From Thermothelomyces thermophilus ATCC 42464 (Eukaryota; Ascomycota; Sordariomycetes; Sordariales; Chaetomiaceae), in assembly GCF_000226095.1 (NCBI RefSeq), contig NC_016472.1:9920001-9984000 (forward strand): a DNA stretch of 64,000 bases, in the 5' to 3' direction. The notes under the pieces are model-generated. The model did not search any database. It saw only the letters and a program-made list of their open reading frames with translations, and had not been told where the DNA came from. The position numbers were made by a program, and so were the translations under genes. Below are positions 48,067-58,620 of this stretch, piece after piece. Position 1 is the first letter of the stretch, and every line of letters begins with the position of its first letter.

Positions 48067-49277
48067 TGACTTGAACGCGGATTCTCTACACCGACAAAAA
48101 CGAATGACACAGACTTACAAGGAGAGATTGAGCGATGCGCAATTGCAGGTTCATTTGACGACAGTGATGCCGTCAAATAAACGCGCTACCCGGGTGGTGG
48201 TTCAAAGAATAAAGAGCGGTTGTGAGGGTCAGGAAAGAAGGAATCTGGGGAGGGTGGCAGAGCGGGTGCCAAATAAAAGTACGGATGGATGGGTTACGCA
48301 GCTCGAGGCCCTTTCCCGGCGCGGAAGCTAAAGTGGATTGGCGGCCTGGATTTGCGAAACTTTTTCTGCCGTCCAAACGGCGGGTGGATTCGGAACCACC
48401 TTAGAGGATGCCTCGTCAGGGCAACACCGCCTCAAGCGTATTGATCGAATCGCCAGGAACCCGTGCTTGGTATGAGATTCCTTGCTTCCCCAATTTTAAT
48501 TTTTTATTTCATTTCTAGCTTGCACACATATGAGCAAGCCTGACTTGTAGGGAGGGAGCAATTCAATCAGTTAGCTACCCAGTCTTATGACGACTTCCTC
48601 CAACAATTTACGCCTAGGACAAGCTCAGCTCTGCAGGCAGATTGTGCCGTTTGGACAGCCAAGATCAAGTCTCCCTCGTAGAGGACAGATGGTAGTAATT
48701 TGGCAGGGTTTAGACGAACATGATGACTGCGATTCATGCATCCCGCGTTGCAGGCGTCATCAACTTTGCTGCCTCAGCTGGCCTCCAACCTCTCCCAAGC
48801 AAGCGGAGGGATGACGAATGGAGCCGCCGGAACGGATGGCTCGGACGCGGGCTGAGGGCGGGGATTGATCCGGGCCATGTCAAGAAACGAAGAGAAACCG
48901 GACACATGGAGGAGCATGGAGGATTGTGTGGGGTCGGCACAGAGCTTCCCAAGTCCCGCATTAAAAACAGCGTCAGGGTCGCTGTTACCACCCCGGTTGG
49001 CACGGTGTTAGCGCTCTTAAGCCCTGGGAAGTCGCGTCCCAGTATTTCAGAGGCTAGGGTGTACTTTTTCCATGCGCCTGGTAGTCGCCTCGACTAACTG
49101 ACCGCTCCCTCGGGCCTCGCACTTTACCAACTCCGAAAGGTTAGCCTGTGGAGCAAGCCAAGCCGCGACCAACTGGCTGGAGTGACGGGTCTCTAGTGCC
49201 TTTGGGGAAGTGAGAGAATTCTCGAACGCGAGAAAAGAGAAGGAAAGGGTGTCAGCGTCATCCGATTTGACTGGAAT

Positions 49278-49298
49278 GTAGTGTACGGATTACACTAC
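49278..49298. repeat. Perfect 8-bp inverted repeat containing a recurring intergenic motif
   Basis: GTAGTGTA (49278-49285), loop CGGAT, TACACTAC (49291-49298), followed by GGAGTATGGAGTACAC. The CCGTAGTG/CACTACGG core recurs in other intergenic spaces of the window. Confidence 0.6.
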
Positions 49299-50655
49299 GG
49301 AGTATGGAGTACACTAAAGTGCGCGATTTCGACATGGGGCACACACATGCCGCGATTGAAAATAATGAATATCGCTCCAAACCAGCCAGCTCTCTCACGG
49401 TTGTCCAACATCAAACCAACATTTTTGATCGGGTACTACTCGCAGTGCAGAGTCAAGTACGTGAACTAACTAATTGGGATAGCTTCTTTTCTCTCGATCC
49501 GTGGAAAAGCTTGTCGCAGCAGATGACCGTCGGGCAAGCCTCAGATAGTTTTAAACTGACTAGGTGAGTGTGGAATCCGTACGTCCGTAATCCGTACCGA
49601 TTACAAGTATGAAGACGTCGGTGCCGTGGGTACCGTGGGTGCCCGGTGGAGGTCACATGCACCCAAATCCACGAAAATTCGCCGCGAGCGAGTCGCGTCG
49701 ACGCTTGCAGCCGGGCGTACCAGGCATTCACCGGCCCGGTGCCGCGGGCGATGGGTTCTCGGACCCGACCCCATCGCGCTAAGTCATCCCCAGCCGTTCG
49801 GTCTCCGTTGTCGATCACCGGGTCTGTCCGCTGGTCCAAGCGCTGTCTTGACCGAGTTGTTGAGGCTTCGCCTGTTAAAAACAACGGACCTTCAATTCGT
49901 CTGACGGAATCAATGAACAAAACCGTATACTGTACGAAGTACATATACTTCCGGGTTCTCGCCGAGTCGATGAGGTGCATAAAAAACAGAACAACAACCC
50001 ACATGCTGCAGGGTTTTCTTTTCTGCCCAATGCCAAACCCTTTTCTACCCCGAGGATTGTGAATAAACACAGGGAAGAATGCGAATGAATGAGAGACGTG
50101 GGCGTTTTAGAAAGTGATGCAGAGTCGCCCAGGTGCCACTCCTCGGTCGAGGTTCTCGAGTTCCGCCGAGTACTCCACAATGCATGATATGCCAATGCAG
50201 AGAGCGTCAAGTCGCTCCGGCGAGCTGCGCCTTGTCCCATTACCATTTTATTGAGCAGGAATAACAGGAATGCAGATGTAGTTCATGTGCCTTGAAGTGT
50301 TTGTGATGAGATGAGCTCAGTCTACCATCGTCGTTTGTGCGCTTGTCAGGGAAGCCCCGCCTTTTGAAATCTCAAATGCTGCCCCGCAAACCATTAGTTT
50401 ACCCCTCGTCCTGGGCCTCAGAAACAGCTTTCATGCCACACATACATTGGGGGTGTCAAAGAACAGAAAACCGGCGCCTTGCAGCTATGTCTCAGAGGCA
50501 CTGATTGAGCCCGCTAGTTGTGAAGTGTGCCACTGATAAACAGCTACTCGTCACTGTTCTTGGTCACCTTTGAACGTGGGCCTTTTTGCACCTTCAAAAA
50601 AAAAGGGCACCACATTCGACAGAGTCGAGAAGAAAACAAGAGCAATACGGGGAAA

Positions 50656-52258
50656 ATGGCCGGCAGCTCCGAAGACCGCACCGTTGTTGTATCGGCTCCC
50701 GGAAAGGTGCTCCTTGCCGGCGGCTACATCGTTCTCGACCGGAAACATACCGGCCTCGTCTTTGGCTTGAGTGCCCGCATCCATGTCCTCGCGCAGGAAA
50801 TCCACACCAGCGCCGGAGTACATCTCAGCGAGATCGTTGTGCAAAGCCCGCAATTCCTGAACGCCACCTGGAGATACGGTTACCACCTGGTCAAAAACGG
50901 CGGCGGCATCAAGGTCACTCAACTGCAGTCGTATGTTCCTCTCACATCCGCCCACCCCCTTGGGCTAGCCCCGGATATTTTCCTTTATTTGTTTTGTCTC
51001 CCAAGCCGGACCTCTCCCATGACTGACACCTCGCAGAGGCACTCCAGTTGAGCCGAACCACTTCGTTGAGACGACGCTCAACTATGTGCTGACCTACATT
51101 TCCCGAGTGGACAAGAGCCGTGCATCGCACGGCTTCCAGCCCGCCTCCCTTCTCGTTCTCGCCGATAACGACTACTACTCCAAGCCCAAACCGCCCGGCT
51201 CCACCGATCGCCCATCTTCCAGCTCCTCCGCCGGCGAGCATCTTCCCTCCCGCTCATCCGAGGAAAAAGCCGGCCTCTCTGACCCGTCCACGTCCACCAC
51301 AACGACCACCGCCACCACCACCGCCACCGCCAAACCCCCCCGTACCCGGCCCCGCCCCCGCTTCCGCCACTTCGGCACCACCCTCCGCGACGCCCACAAG
51401 ACGGGTCTGGGCTCCTCCGCCGCCATCGTCACCGCCCTGACCGCCTCCCTGCTGGCGCACTATCTGCCCCGCACCCTCTTCGACCTGTCCACCGCGCAGG
51501 GCAAGCGCGTGCTGCACAACCTCGCCCAGGTCGCCCACTGCTCGGCGCAGGGCAAGATCGGCAGCGGCTTCGACGTCGCCAGCGCCGTCTACGGCTCGTG
51601 CCTCTACCGCCGCTTCAGTCCGGCCCTGCTGTCCGGGCTGCCGAACCCCGGGGAGGAAGGTTTCGCGGCCGCCCTGGCCGCGCTGGTGGACGACGAGGGC
51701 GCGGAGCCCGGGTGGGACTGCGAGGTCCGCAAGGAGGACGTCGGGCTGCCGGCCGGCGTGGCCATCCGCATGTGCGACGTGGACTGCGGGACGCAGACCG
51801 TCGGCATGGTCAAGAAGGTGCACGAGTGGCGGGATCGGGAGCCCGAGGCTGCGAGGGCCGTGTACGAGCGCCTGCAGGGCCGGGTGGACGAGCTGGCTAC
51901 GGTGCTGAGTGCGGGGAGGGTGGGTGAGGTGGGCCGCGTGATGAGGTCCTTCAGGGAGACCATGAGGTCGATGGGGAAGGATTGCGGCGCCCCGATTGAG
52001 CCCGAGAGCCAGGAGGAGTTGCTGGATGCGCTCGAGAAAGTGGACGGCGTGTTGGGCACTGTGGTTCCCGGCGCGGGCGGGTACGATGCTGCGGCCGTGG
52101 TGATGAAGGACGATGCGGAGACGGAGAAGAGAGTACAGGGGTTCTTGAGGAAGTGGAGTACAGAGCATGAGATTCAGGTGCGCCTGATGAAGGTCCGGGG
52201 CGAGACCGAAGGTGCAAGGATGGAGGATGTGGGCGAGTTCAAGTCGTGGGTCAGTTAG
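50656..52258 (+). CDS. ERG8: Phosphomevalonate kinase
   Basis: Proposed CDS is join(50656..50930, 51037..52258), 498 residues. The intron has a GTATGT donor and a CTCGCAG acceptor, phase 2. This GHMP-family enzyme phosphorylates mevalonate-5-phosphate to the diphosphate in the cytosolic mevalonate pathway leading to ergosterol. Landmarks: SAPGKVLLAGGYIVLD at the N-terminus, HFGTTLRDAHKTGLGSSAAIVTA around residue 200-225 (the nucleotide-binding Gly/Ser loop), GKIGSGFDVASAVYGS, and the C-terminal VVPGAGGYDAAAVVM. Residues about 138-190 are a Ser/Pro/Thr-rich low-complexity insert (STSTTTTTATTTATA) just before the ATP loop. The start is the first ATG of the conserved reading frame; in-frame alternatives upstream lack support. 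Confidence 0.95.
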
Positions 52259-54404
52259 TTCCGCAGGCGTTGAACCAAGAGAAAAAGATCCAAATAGTAG
52301 TCCATTCACAACACGGCTTAGATGTGTCATATCCATTCTACGGCATGACGGGTTGTAAAACAAACCCTCGAGGAACAGATCCGGGATCTCTTCAGATTCC
52401 GCATCCTAGAATTAGCCTAGTTGGTTCTTGTGCTTTTAAGCTGGACACTGTTCCTCTTCTTCTGGCTGGCGGCCCGTTTGACTAGTCAATCTTCTTTTTT
52501 GGATCCATTCTCCGACAAATTAAGCCCCTTGTTTTGTGTTATCCTTTCTTTTCATCGCAATTAAACAGTATCATGTAAGCAACCCAACGTGAGGAACAAC
52601 CGCAAGAATTAGAAGCAGCCCAAATGCTTTGCTGAAACAATGACATCCGACATAACCAAATACTTCTTACAATATCGTCCGTGTCCCCCCCCCCCCCCAA
52701 ACTTCCCCGTCATCCAACATCAGCATCTAAACTGTCTCTTTCCCGCCGATGCTGCAACCAGGGAAGACCGACAAGAGAAGCTTCATAAGTTGAAAACGCA
52801 CCGCATGTCACAGCTCAGCACGTCAGGTCTTTCACATTTGAAGTGACGTAGCCATCAGGACAGGCGTCGTGACGAGAGCTCAACGTCGCAGCCGACATGG
52901 CGGGCATACCCAGGACAGACCCAGGCTTCGGCTCTGATCCGGAACTCAGAACTCAGAACCGCACCTCAGAGTGATTCTCAAAGAGCAACAGATCTGACAG
53001 ATCGTTCATCGTGATCGATATCCTCATCGGTCCACCCGGCATGGGCACCGCACGGGCGGTACTGCTGCTCCGCCCTGAAGAAGGGCCGAGGCCACGCCGG
53101 CAGGTATCTTCGAAGTCACTGGAACCGCCCGGGATGGGGTTCGGTAAAGGAATGGACAGGTACGAAGTCCCTGTTGAAGGAGTGGGAAGAAAGCGGGGCC
53201 CAGGCGTGGGGCGCAACGAGGGCGAGCGGCGGTGACCGTGATGTGCGATCTTGTCGTTGTATGCGCCGGCATGAGCAATGCCAAGGCATGAGACGGCTGC
53301 CTTTTCTCGGAGCGCCGAGATTCTACCACGGTGTTAGCTAAACTCGGCCGGATTTTCAGTTCAAAGGTAAAGGGTCCCGAAGGGGACGGGGGAAGGGATG
53401 GAAACGAACTCCTCTTCAGATAGTCCCGGAAGCGTAACGGATTCCTTTCTGAAGTTGAAGGGCTGGGACTGTGATGAGATTAGAGCAAATCCTTCGGCAG
53501 TGTGGTGGTGAGCACGCACAATCTGCAGCTGTCGCTTCCTGCGGTGGAGGCCAACCGCCTTTTGCAACGACGAATAGATCCTCTTGATCTCGGAGTAGAT
53601 TGGTACGGCTTCCATCTTGTTCGAAGTAGAAACGAGGCAAGAATCTATTCTGGACCGAGTTGCACTGAAACAAGTCGGCAGAAGACCGGAGAGAAATTCG
53701 GTATTACAGGATAATGGCGAACAATAAGGTCGAGTAGGTAGCACGCCACAAAAATGAGGACGAAAACGAACGACGGCCGAGCAAAGGAACGTCCGGGAAG
53801 TCTCGATAGGTTGAAAGAGCGGCGGCAGTTGGAAGACGAGACCAACAAACACTGGAATGAGAAGAACAAAACCAACTTGCTGGTTGTCGAAACGAGTGGA
53901 ACAAACTACGATGCTGACAATAAGAGAAAAAAAATAACACAGAAACCAGAGAGCAATAACATGAATTAATTGAACCAGAGTTCCTGCTGGCATAACGTCT
54001 CCTTTTTGAATGGCAGGCCTGGCGGAGATGGCAGGGGTGAAGGAGAGGCTGGGGCTTCGTTGCCGCGGATGGCACAAGATGCCGAAAGACATTACTGCAA
54101 CATTAGATGGCCGTTTTGATGTCGCTGAAACCAGTTCCCTTAGTGAGCGACAATGTCAGGTGAAATTGTCGACATGTGAGTGGACACTGGAAGTGATTCC
54201 GGCACGGCAACAGCCGCTCCCGCTCCTCCTTGACCGTAACCTTGGAGAATGTGTCCCAAATCGCCAAGTTTTCGGGTAAGACAAGTTTAACGACTCACGT
54301 GCATACGCGTCATTCACGATTATTAGTCTAAGATCTTGTCGCCTATTATCTCTTGCTGAAGGACTCCCTGCGTCAACGAGCAGGCTGCCGTGGGCTTACA
54401 TGCA
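52259..54404. other. Convergent 3' intergenic region
   Basis: 2.1 kb between ERG8 (plus) and the aldehyde dehydrogenase (minus), unusually long for a gene-end spacer. It has a run of 14 C at 52685-52698. A minus frame of 243 codons (53361-54092) begins with hydrophobic stretches but reads like translated pyrimidine-rich DNA, and I do not call it. Confidence 0.45.
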
Positions 54405-55921
54405 CTATTTGGGGTAGTCCTTTAAATGATAGCTCTTCAACTTAACAAATTGGTCGAAACCATATCTGCTCAAGGTAACACCCTTTCCGGAATTTTTCCA
54501 CCCCGTCCAGGCGAGGTCCTGCATGTCTGTCAGTGGGGTTGAACCGGATCATAACACGGAGCCAACTTACAGGGCTGGGGTAGTCGCAGCGGTTGACGAA
54601 AACGGTACCAGCCTCAACGCGTTCGCACAACTCGTAACCCTTCTCTGTGTTCTTGGTCCATATACTGGCTGTAAGGCCAAACTCGCTGTCATTCATGAGT
54701 TGTACGGCCTCGTCATCCCCCTTGACCTTCATAATCGGGATGACGGGCCCAAAGGTCTCGTCCTTCATAACCTTCATGCTGTGATCAACATTTGTGAGCA
54801 CCGTTGGAACGACGAAGTTTCCCCTGTCCGGCAACTTGCTGAACGTCTCATTTTCCGGAGTGGCATTGACGGCGCCCTTGTCCAGCGCATCCTTGATGTG
54901 TGCCTCGATGGTCTCTTTGGATCTCCTCGAGATAACCGGGCCAACATGGGTGCCCTTATCTAGGGGATCCCCCAGCTTATACCCCTTGAGAACGTTCTGG
55001 ACCGCCGCGACGAACTCATCATGGATCTTTTCGTCGACGTAAACGCGCTCTATGGAGCAGCAACTCTGACCCGAGTTGAAAACCGCCCCATCAACTATCT
55101 CTTCAGCCGCCCACGCAATGTCAACATCTCCGCAGACATATGCCGGGTCCTTCCCTCCAAGCTCCAATCCGACATTGACGATGCGGTCTGATGCTGCTTT
55201 TTGGACGGCCAAGCCACCAGCCACCGACCCGGTGAAGCAGACCAGAGCGATTTTGGGGTTCCTCACGATGGACTCGATGATCGTAGGCGAGCCGGAGTGG
55301 AAATAATGTATCACACCATTGGGGAGGCCAGCCTCAGTGAAGGCTTTTGCGACCTGTTCCGCGACGGTTGGCGTCTGCGGAGACGGCTTGAGGATAACCG
55401 TGTTGCCGCTGAGGAGAGCAGGAATCAGTCCGTTGACGAGGATCAGGTACGGATACTTGAGAACCATCTGTCAGCACTGGTTCTTGTCGCTCGCTTACCG
55501 ACTCGGGAGCACCTACGTTCCATGCAAAGATGATGAGGACAGGCCCCACAGGCACTTTGCGAATGAACCTTCTGAAACCCTGCTCCGGTTCGCCTGGGGT
55601 GTCTTGTAGCACGTCGTCGCTAACTCTGAGGAGGAACTCGGCCCTCTTTATGGCTGTAGTGACTTCCTTGGCCGTGTAAGCGATGGGACGGCCCATCTGG
55701 ACTGTAAGCTCGGTCGCGAGTTCATCCTTCCTCTCGTCGAGGATTTCCAACGCTTTCTTGATAATATCCTTCCTTTGCTGCAGTGAAGTCTTGCGCCACG
55801 ACTCGAAAGCTTGCGTGGCAACTTCCGGGAGCTGCTCGAGCTCCTGCGAAGAAATGCCGTTGCGTGTGAGGATGGGCTCCTCCGTCGTCGGGGAGATGGT
55901 TGTAATCACTTCGGCCGACAT
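54405..55921 (-). CDS. NAD(P)-dependent aldehyde dehydrogenase
   Basis: Proposed CDS is complement(join(54405..54518, 54571..55467, 55517..55921)), 471 residues, both introns in phase 0 (GTAGGT...GACAG and GTAAGT...TGCAG). ALDH superfamily features: VGPVLIIFAWN-MVLKYPYL for the cofactor fold entry, NTVILKPSPQTP (cofactor-binding Lys), FTGSVAGG, the general-base Glu in VGLELGGKDP (residue about 237) and the nucleophilic Cys in FNSGQSCCSIERVYV (about 271). The 34-residue Glu-Cys spacing is canonical. ETFGPVIPI and GLTASIWT follow, and the protein ends SRYGFDQFVKLKSYHLK. It oxidises an aldehyde to the acid, probably in the cytosol because no targeting signal is seen. The substrate is not predictable; succinate-semialdehyde-like and general fungal ALDHs are candidates. 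Confidence 0.93.
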
Positions 55922-56501
55922 GGTAATGAGCGCGGGTGCGTGATGAATGGTCGTTGGTGGTGTCCTTCACAGTTCAAGACGCTGCTGCGGAAGGTTCGGC
56001 GTCAATTCGAGAGAACAATACTTGGAATCGGACGATGATCAGGAGGAGCAACGCTCATTTGGTCCCTCCCTTACCTACCCCTCTGCTAGTGCCCCTCCTG
56101 TTGTTGCTCAGGGGACCTTGATAAGCTGATAAGATAAGGCGGCTCGACATCAGGGACGGACATGCCAGAACGGTACAATCAAGCTACATTGAGGCCAGTT
56201 CTAGATCACGGAATCCACACCTCCCAGGGTTATTGTCTACTTGATGAGTAGGAATCTTGCATTCTAAATTGCTAATTCAAGTGCAAATTTATGAGTCCCG
56301 GAGGAGATTTGTTATTACAACACAGATGTGAGCGTGATTTTCAAGTTGAATGCATGTGCAGGCAAAGTCTCGTAGAAGTAACTTCGAGCAGTGCATTGAC
56401 CTCTCGCTTGACTTTCCCGTATTTTTTTTGGTAGAACCTCAGCAGCGCGGGCTCGTCGATCGGCTTCTGCAACCGATTTCGTTTTTCCCGACCTGCCCAC
56501 C
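55922..56501. promoter_or_regulatory. Bidirectional promoter region between aldehyde dehydrogenase and ESF2
   Basis: 580 bp separate two divergent starts, so both promoters must lie here. No specific operator was identified. The ESF2 start has a strong fungal context, CCCACCATG. Confidence 0.5.
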
Positions 56502-57554
56502 ATGTCCTCCGAGGAGAAACGCAACGAATTTCTCGATACCGGCGACAGCGATGATGGTGCCGGCCATGACTACGACTCCCAGGATGATCTTCAAAAGGGT
56601 GGGCGTAGCGCAAAGCGGAGGAGGGTAAACGACGATGAAAGCGACGCGGAAGACTTCAGCGACCAAGAGGAAGAACAGAGGGAGAGCGGCGGCGCAACCG
56701 TGAGAGAAGGCACCACAGAGTCGGGAGGAGGGGCTGAAGAAAAGGAAGAGGCGCAAAAACGGTCCAAGGACAAAAAAACAAAGTCAACGGCCGAGCTCCC
56801 AGGGGTATCAAAGCCACTGACCAAAAAGAATCTTGTCGCGACTGAAGCTGCGATCAAGAAGTCCGGCGTGGTTTATCTGTCAAGGATCCCACCCTTCATG
56901 AAGCCCGCCAAACTTCGCTCTCTGCTCGAACCTTACGGAAAGATCAACCGAATCTTTCTCAGTCCAGAAGACCCCGCCGAGCACGCCCGTCGTGTGCGCA
57001 ACGGGGGCAACAAAAAGCGGTTATATACCGAGGGTTGGGTTGAATTTGTGAGAAAGAAGGATGCGAAAAAGGCATGCGACTTGTTGAACGCCCAAATCAT
57101 CGGCGGGAAGAAGTCAAGCTGGTACCACGACGATGTGTGGGCGCTCAAGTACCTGAAGGGGTTCAAGTGGTACGTCCAGTCCGCCCGGAGGATCGTTTTG
57201 AGCGTGCTAACAATCCGTAGGCATCACCTCACCGAACAGATTGCGGCTGAAAATGCTGAACGGGCCAGCAGAATGCGCGCTGAGATCGCCAAGACTACCC
57301 GCGAGAACAAGGAGTTCGTCCGCAACGTCGAGAAGGCAAAGGTTCTCAACGGCATTCAAGCCAAGGCGGCAGCGAAACGGAAGAAGTCCGAAAACGAAGG
57401 GGAAGATTCGAGCGGCGAAGATGTGGCCGACAAGTCAGACAGCGGGCCAACGCAGGAAAGGAGACGGACATTCAAACAGATACCCCTGGCAAAGAAAAGG
57501 AAGCAGGAGGAACCACCGGAGCAGGTTCGGAGAGTGCTTAGCAAGATCTTTTGA
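56502..57554 (+). CDS. ESF2: Pre-rRNA-processing protein ESF2/ABT1 family
   Basis: Proposed CDS is join(56502..57169, 57221..57554), 333 residues. Esf2 is a nucleolar SSU-processome RNA-binding factor needed for early 18S rRNA maturation and stimulates the helicase Dbp8 in yeast (family knowledge). Sequence features: an acidic, Lys/Glu-rich N-terminus (about 1-115) with a KRRR nuclear signal, then an RRM-like domain (GVVYLSRIPPFMKPAKLRSLL, PYGKINRIFLSPED, LYTEGWVEFVRKKDAKKA, WALKYLKGFKW-HHLTEQIA), and a Lys-rich C-terminal coiled tail. The intron (57170-57220) is 51 nt, in frame and stop-free. It was removed because splicing restores the conserved KWHHL sequence and it has a GTACGT donor, a CTAAC branch and a CGTAG acceptor. 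Confidence 0.94.
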   Translation: MSSEEKRNEFLDTGDSDDGAGHDYDSQDDLQKGGRSAKRRRVNDDESDAEDFSDQEEEQRESGGATVREGTTESGGGAEEKEEAQKRSKDKKTKSTAELPGVSKPLTKKNLVATEAAIKKSGVVYLSRIPPFMKPAKLRSLLEPYGKINRIFLSPEDPAEHARRVRNGGNKKRLYTEGWVEFVRKKDAKKACDLLNAQIIGGKKSSWYHDDVWALKYLKGFKWYVQSARRIVLSVLTIRRHHLTEQIAAENAERASRMRAEIAKTTRENKEFVRNVEKAKVLNGIQAKAAAKRKKSENEGEDSSGEDVADKSDSGPTQERRRTFKQIPLAKKRKQEEPPEQVRRVLSKIF

Positions 57555-58620
57555 TATCCAGTGTGGAGCGCCAGACAAGGACAAGAGTTGTTTACAATGT
57601 GGTTCACTCTTCCCCTTACTTGGCCTTGTGCGTAGTAGCCCTTGTCCGTATTCTTGGTTCTCGCGGGGAGCCGATCGTAGCTGGCTTCGTTCCTTTGAGA
57701 TGTCTGACAGCCCGTTTAATCCAAGCACGGTCTTGATGGAAATGCGTAGTAGTACATCTACTCAATGTTAGTCCATCACAATCTTATCGGGCCAGACACT
57801 CATTACTCCGCCAGACTCCCTAGGGAGTTCTTCTGACGGAAGCACTCGGAATACGAACAATGTTCCTCAAGAGGAAAAGCAACCGCGTCTATCGAACGGT
57901 GATTGGAGCAAACCAACTTGTGACCCTTGAGCTGGCCATTCAAACCTGGCCTTTCTCACTTCATAGCACTCAGCCAGAGCTTGTGAAGTCACTCCTCGAA
58001 TATCATGAGCCAGATAACAGGACAACGTGTAGACCTCTTAAACCGCCCTTGGCCAAGCCAGGTCCTGCCCGCCGACCGCGGGTGATTATTCGCCTAGCTA
58101 TCATTCGGCCGACCGACCCAGCCGGGACGGATCTCTTCCGGGGCTCGCTCAGCAGCACCTCCCCGTGCGAAGTCCTCCAAAATAGGAGGATGCGGACACG
58201 CCCAATCCCGTCGGCCATTTCTTTCCCAACGCAAGCCACACTTCTACCGCATTCCAGGCACGTTTGCATCTAGCGAGCATCCACGGACTCAGCATCCCCA
58301 GCGCCGACGGTAATACTCTCCCCTTCGGCCTCGCCTTGTTGCGGGCACTTCCGTGAATAGGACATACTGCACCAACTAGATTCGGTGGTGAGGAAACACT
58401 TGGACTTGCTGCGACGCTTAGGCTCAGTCCCGGCTCTTGGCGAACTACTCGTGCCAGTCCGAGCTAGGTGAGGAAGGGAAAGAAAATGCCGTCCCAAGGC
58501 CCGTTGCTGTGGTTATGAGAGCAGTTACTCGAATTGGCAAATGCTATGCGAGACCCGTTCGACGAGTTGCTGGTATCAAATCCGAAAAACAATTTATTTC
58601 AGACACCCTCAGACAGTCGC
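57555..58620. other. Convergent 3' intergenic spacer
   Basis: 1.07 kb between ESF2 and NMD3 gene ends. The frame at 57860-58273 (137 codons, plus) is not convincing. No RNA gene was recognised. Confidence 0.45.

Larger units (their letters stand above)
47923..50655. other. Large divergent intergenic region
   Basis: 2.7 kb between the PPR gene (minus) and ERG8 (plus), carrying both promoters. It includes hairpins at 48044-48066 and 49278-49298. Frames such as 49453-50070 (minus, 205 codons) and 48720-49097 (plus) have no recognisable protein character. No tRNA or rRNA is seen. Confidence 0.45.

Noticed and set aside
49453-50070. 205-codon minus frame in the large intergenic region
   Set aside because: No motif, mixed composition and no plausible start context; not called.
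51254-52363. 369-codon minus frame across ERG8
   Set aside because: Shadow of the GC-rich ERG8 exon 2. It is His/Gly/Leu-rich without motifs.
53361-54092. 243-codon minus frame between ERG8 and the aldehyde dehydrogenase
   Set aside because: It starts with hydrophobic stretches, but composition drifts with no domain, family motif or splice-supported extension; it is more likely UTR or spacer.
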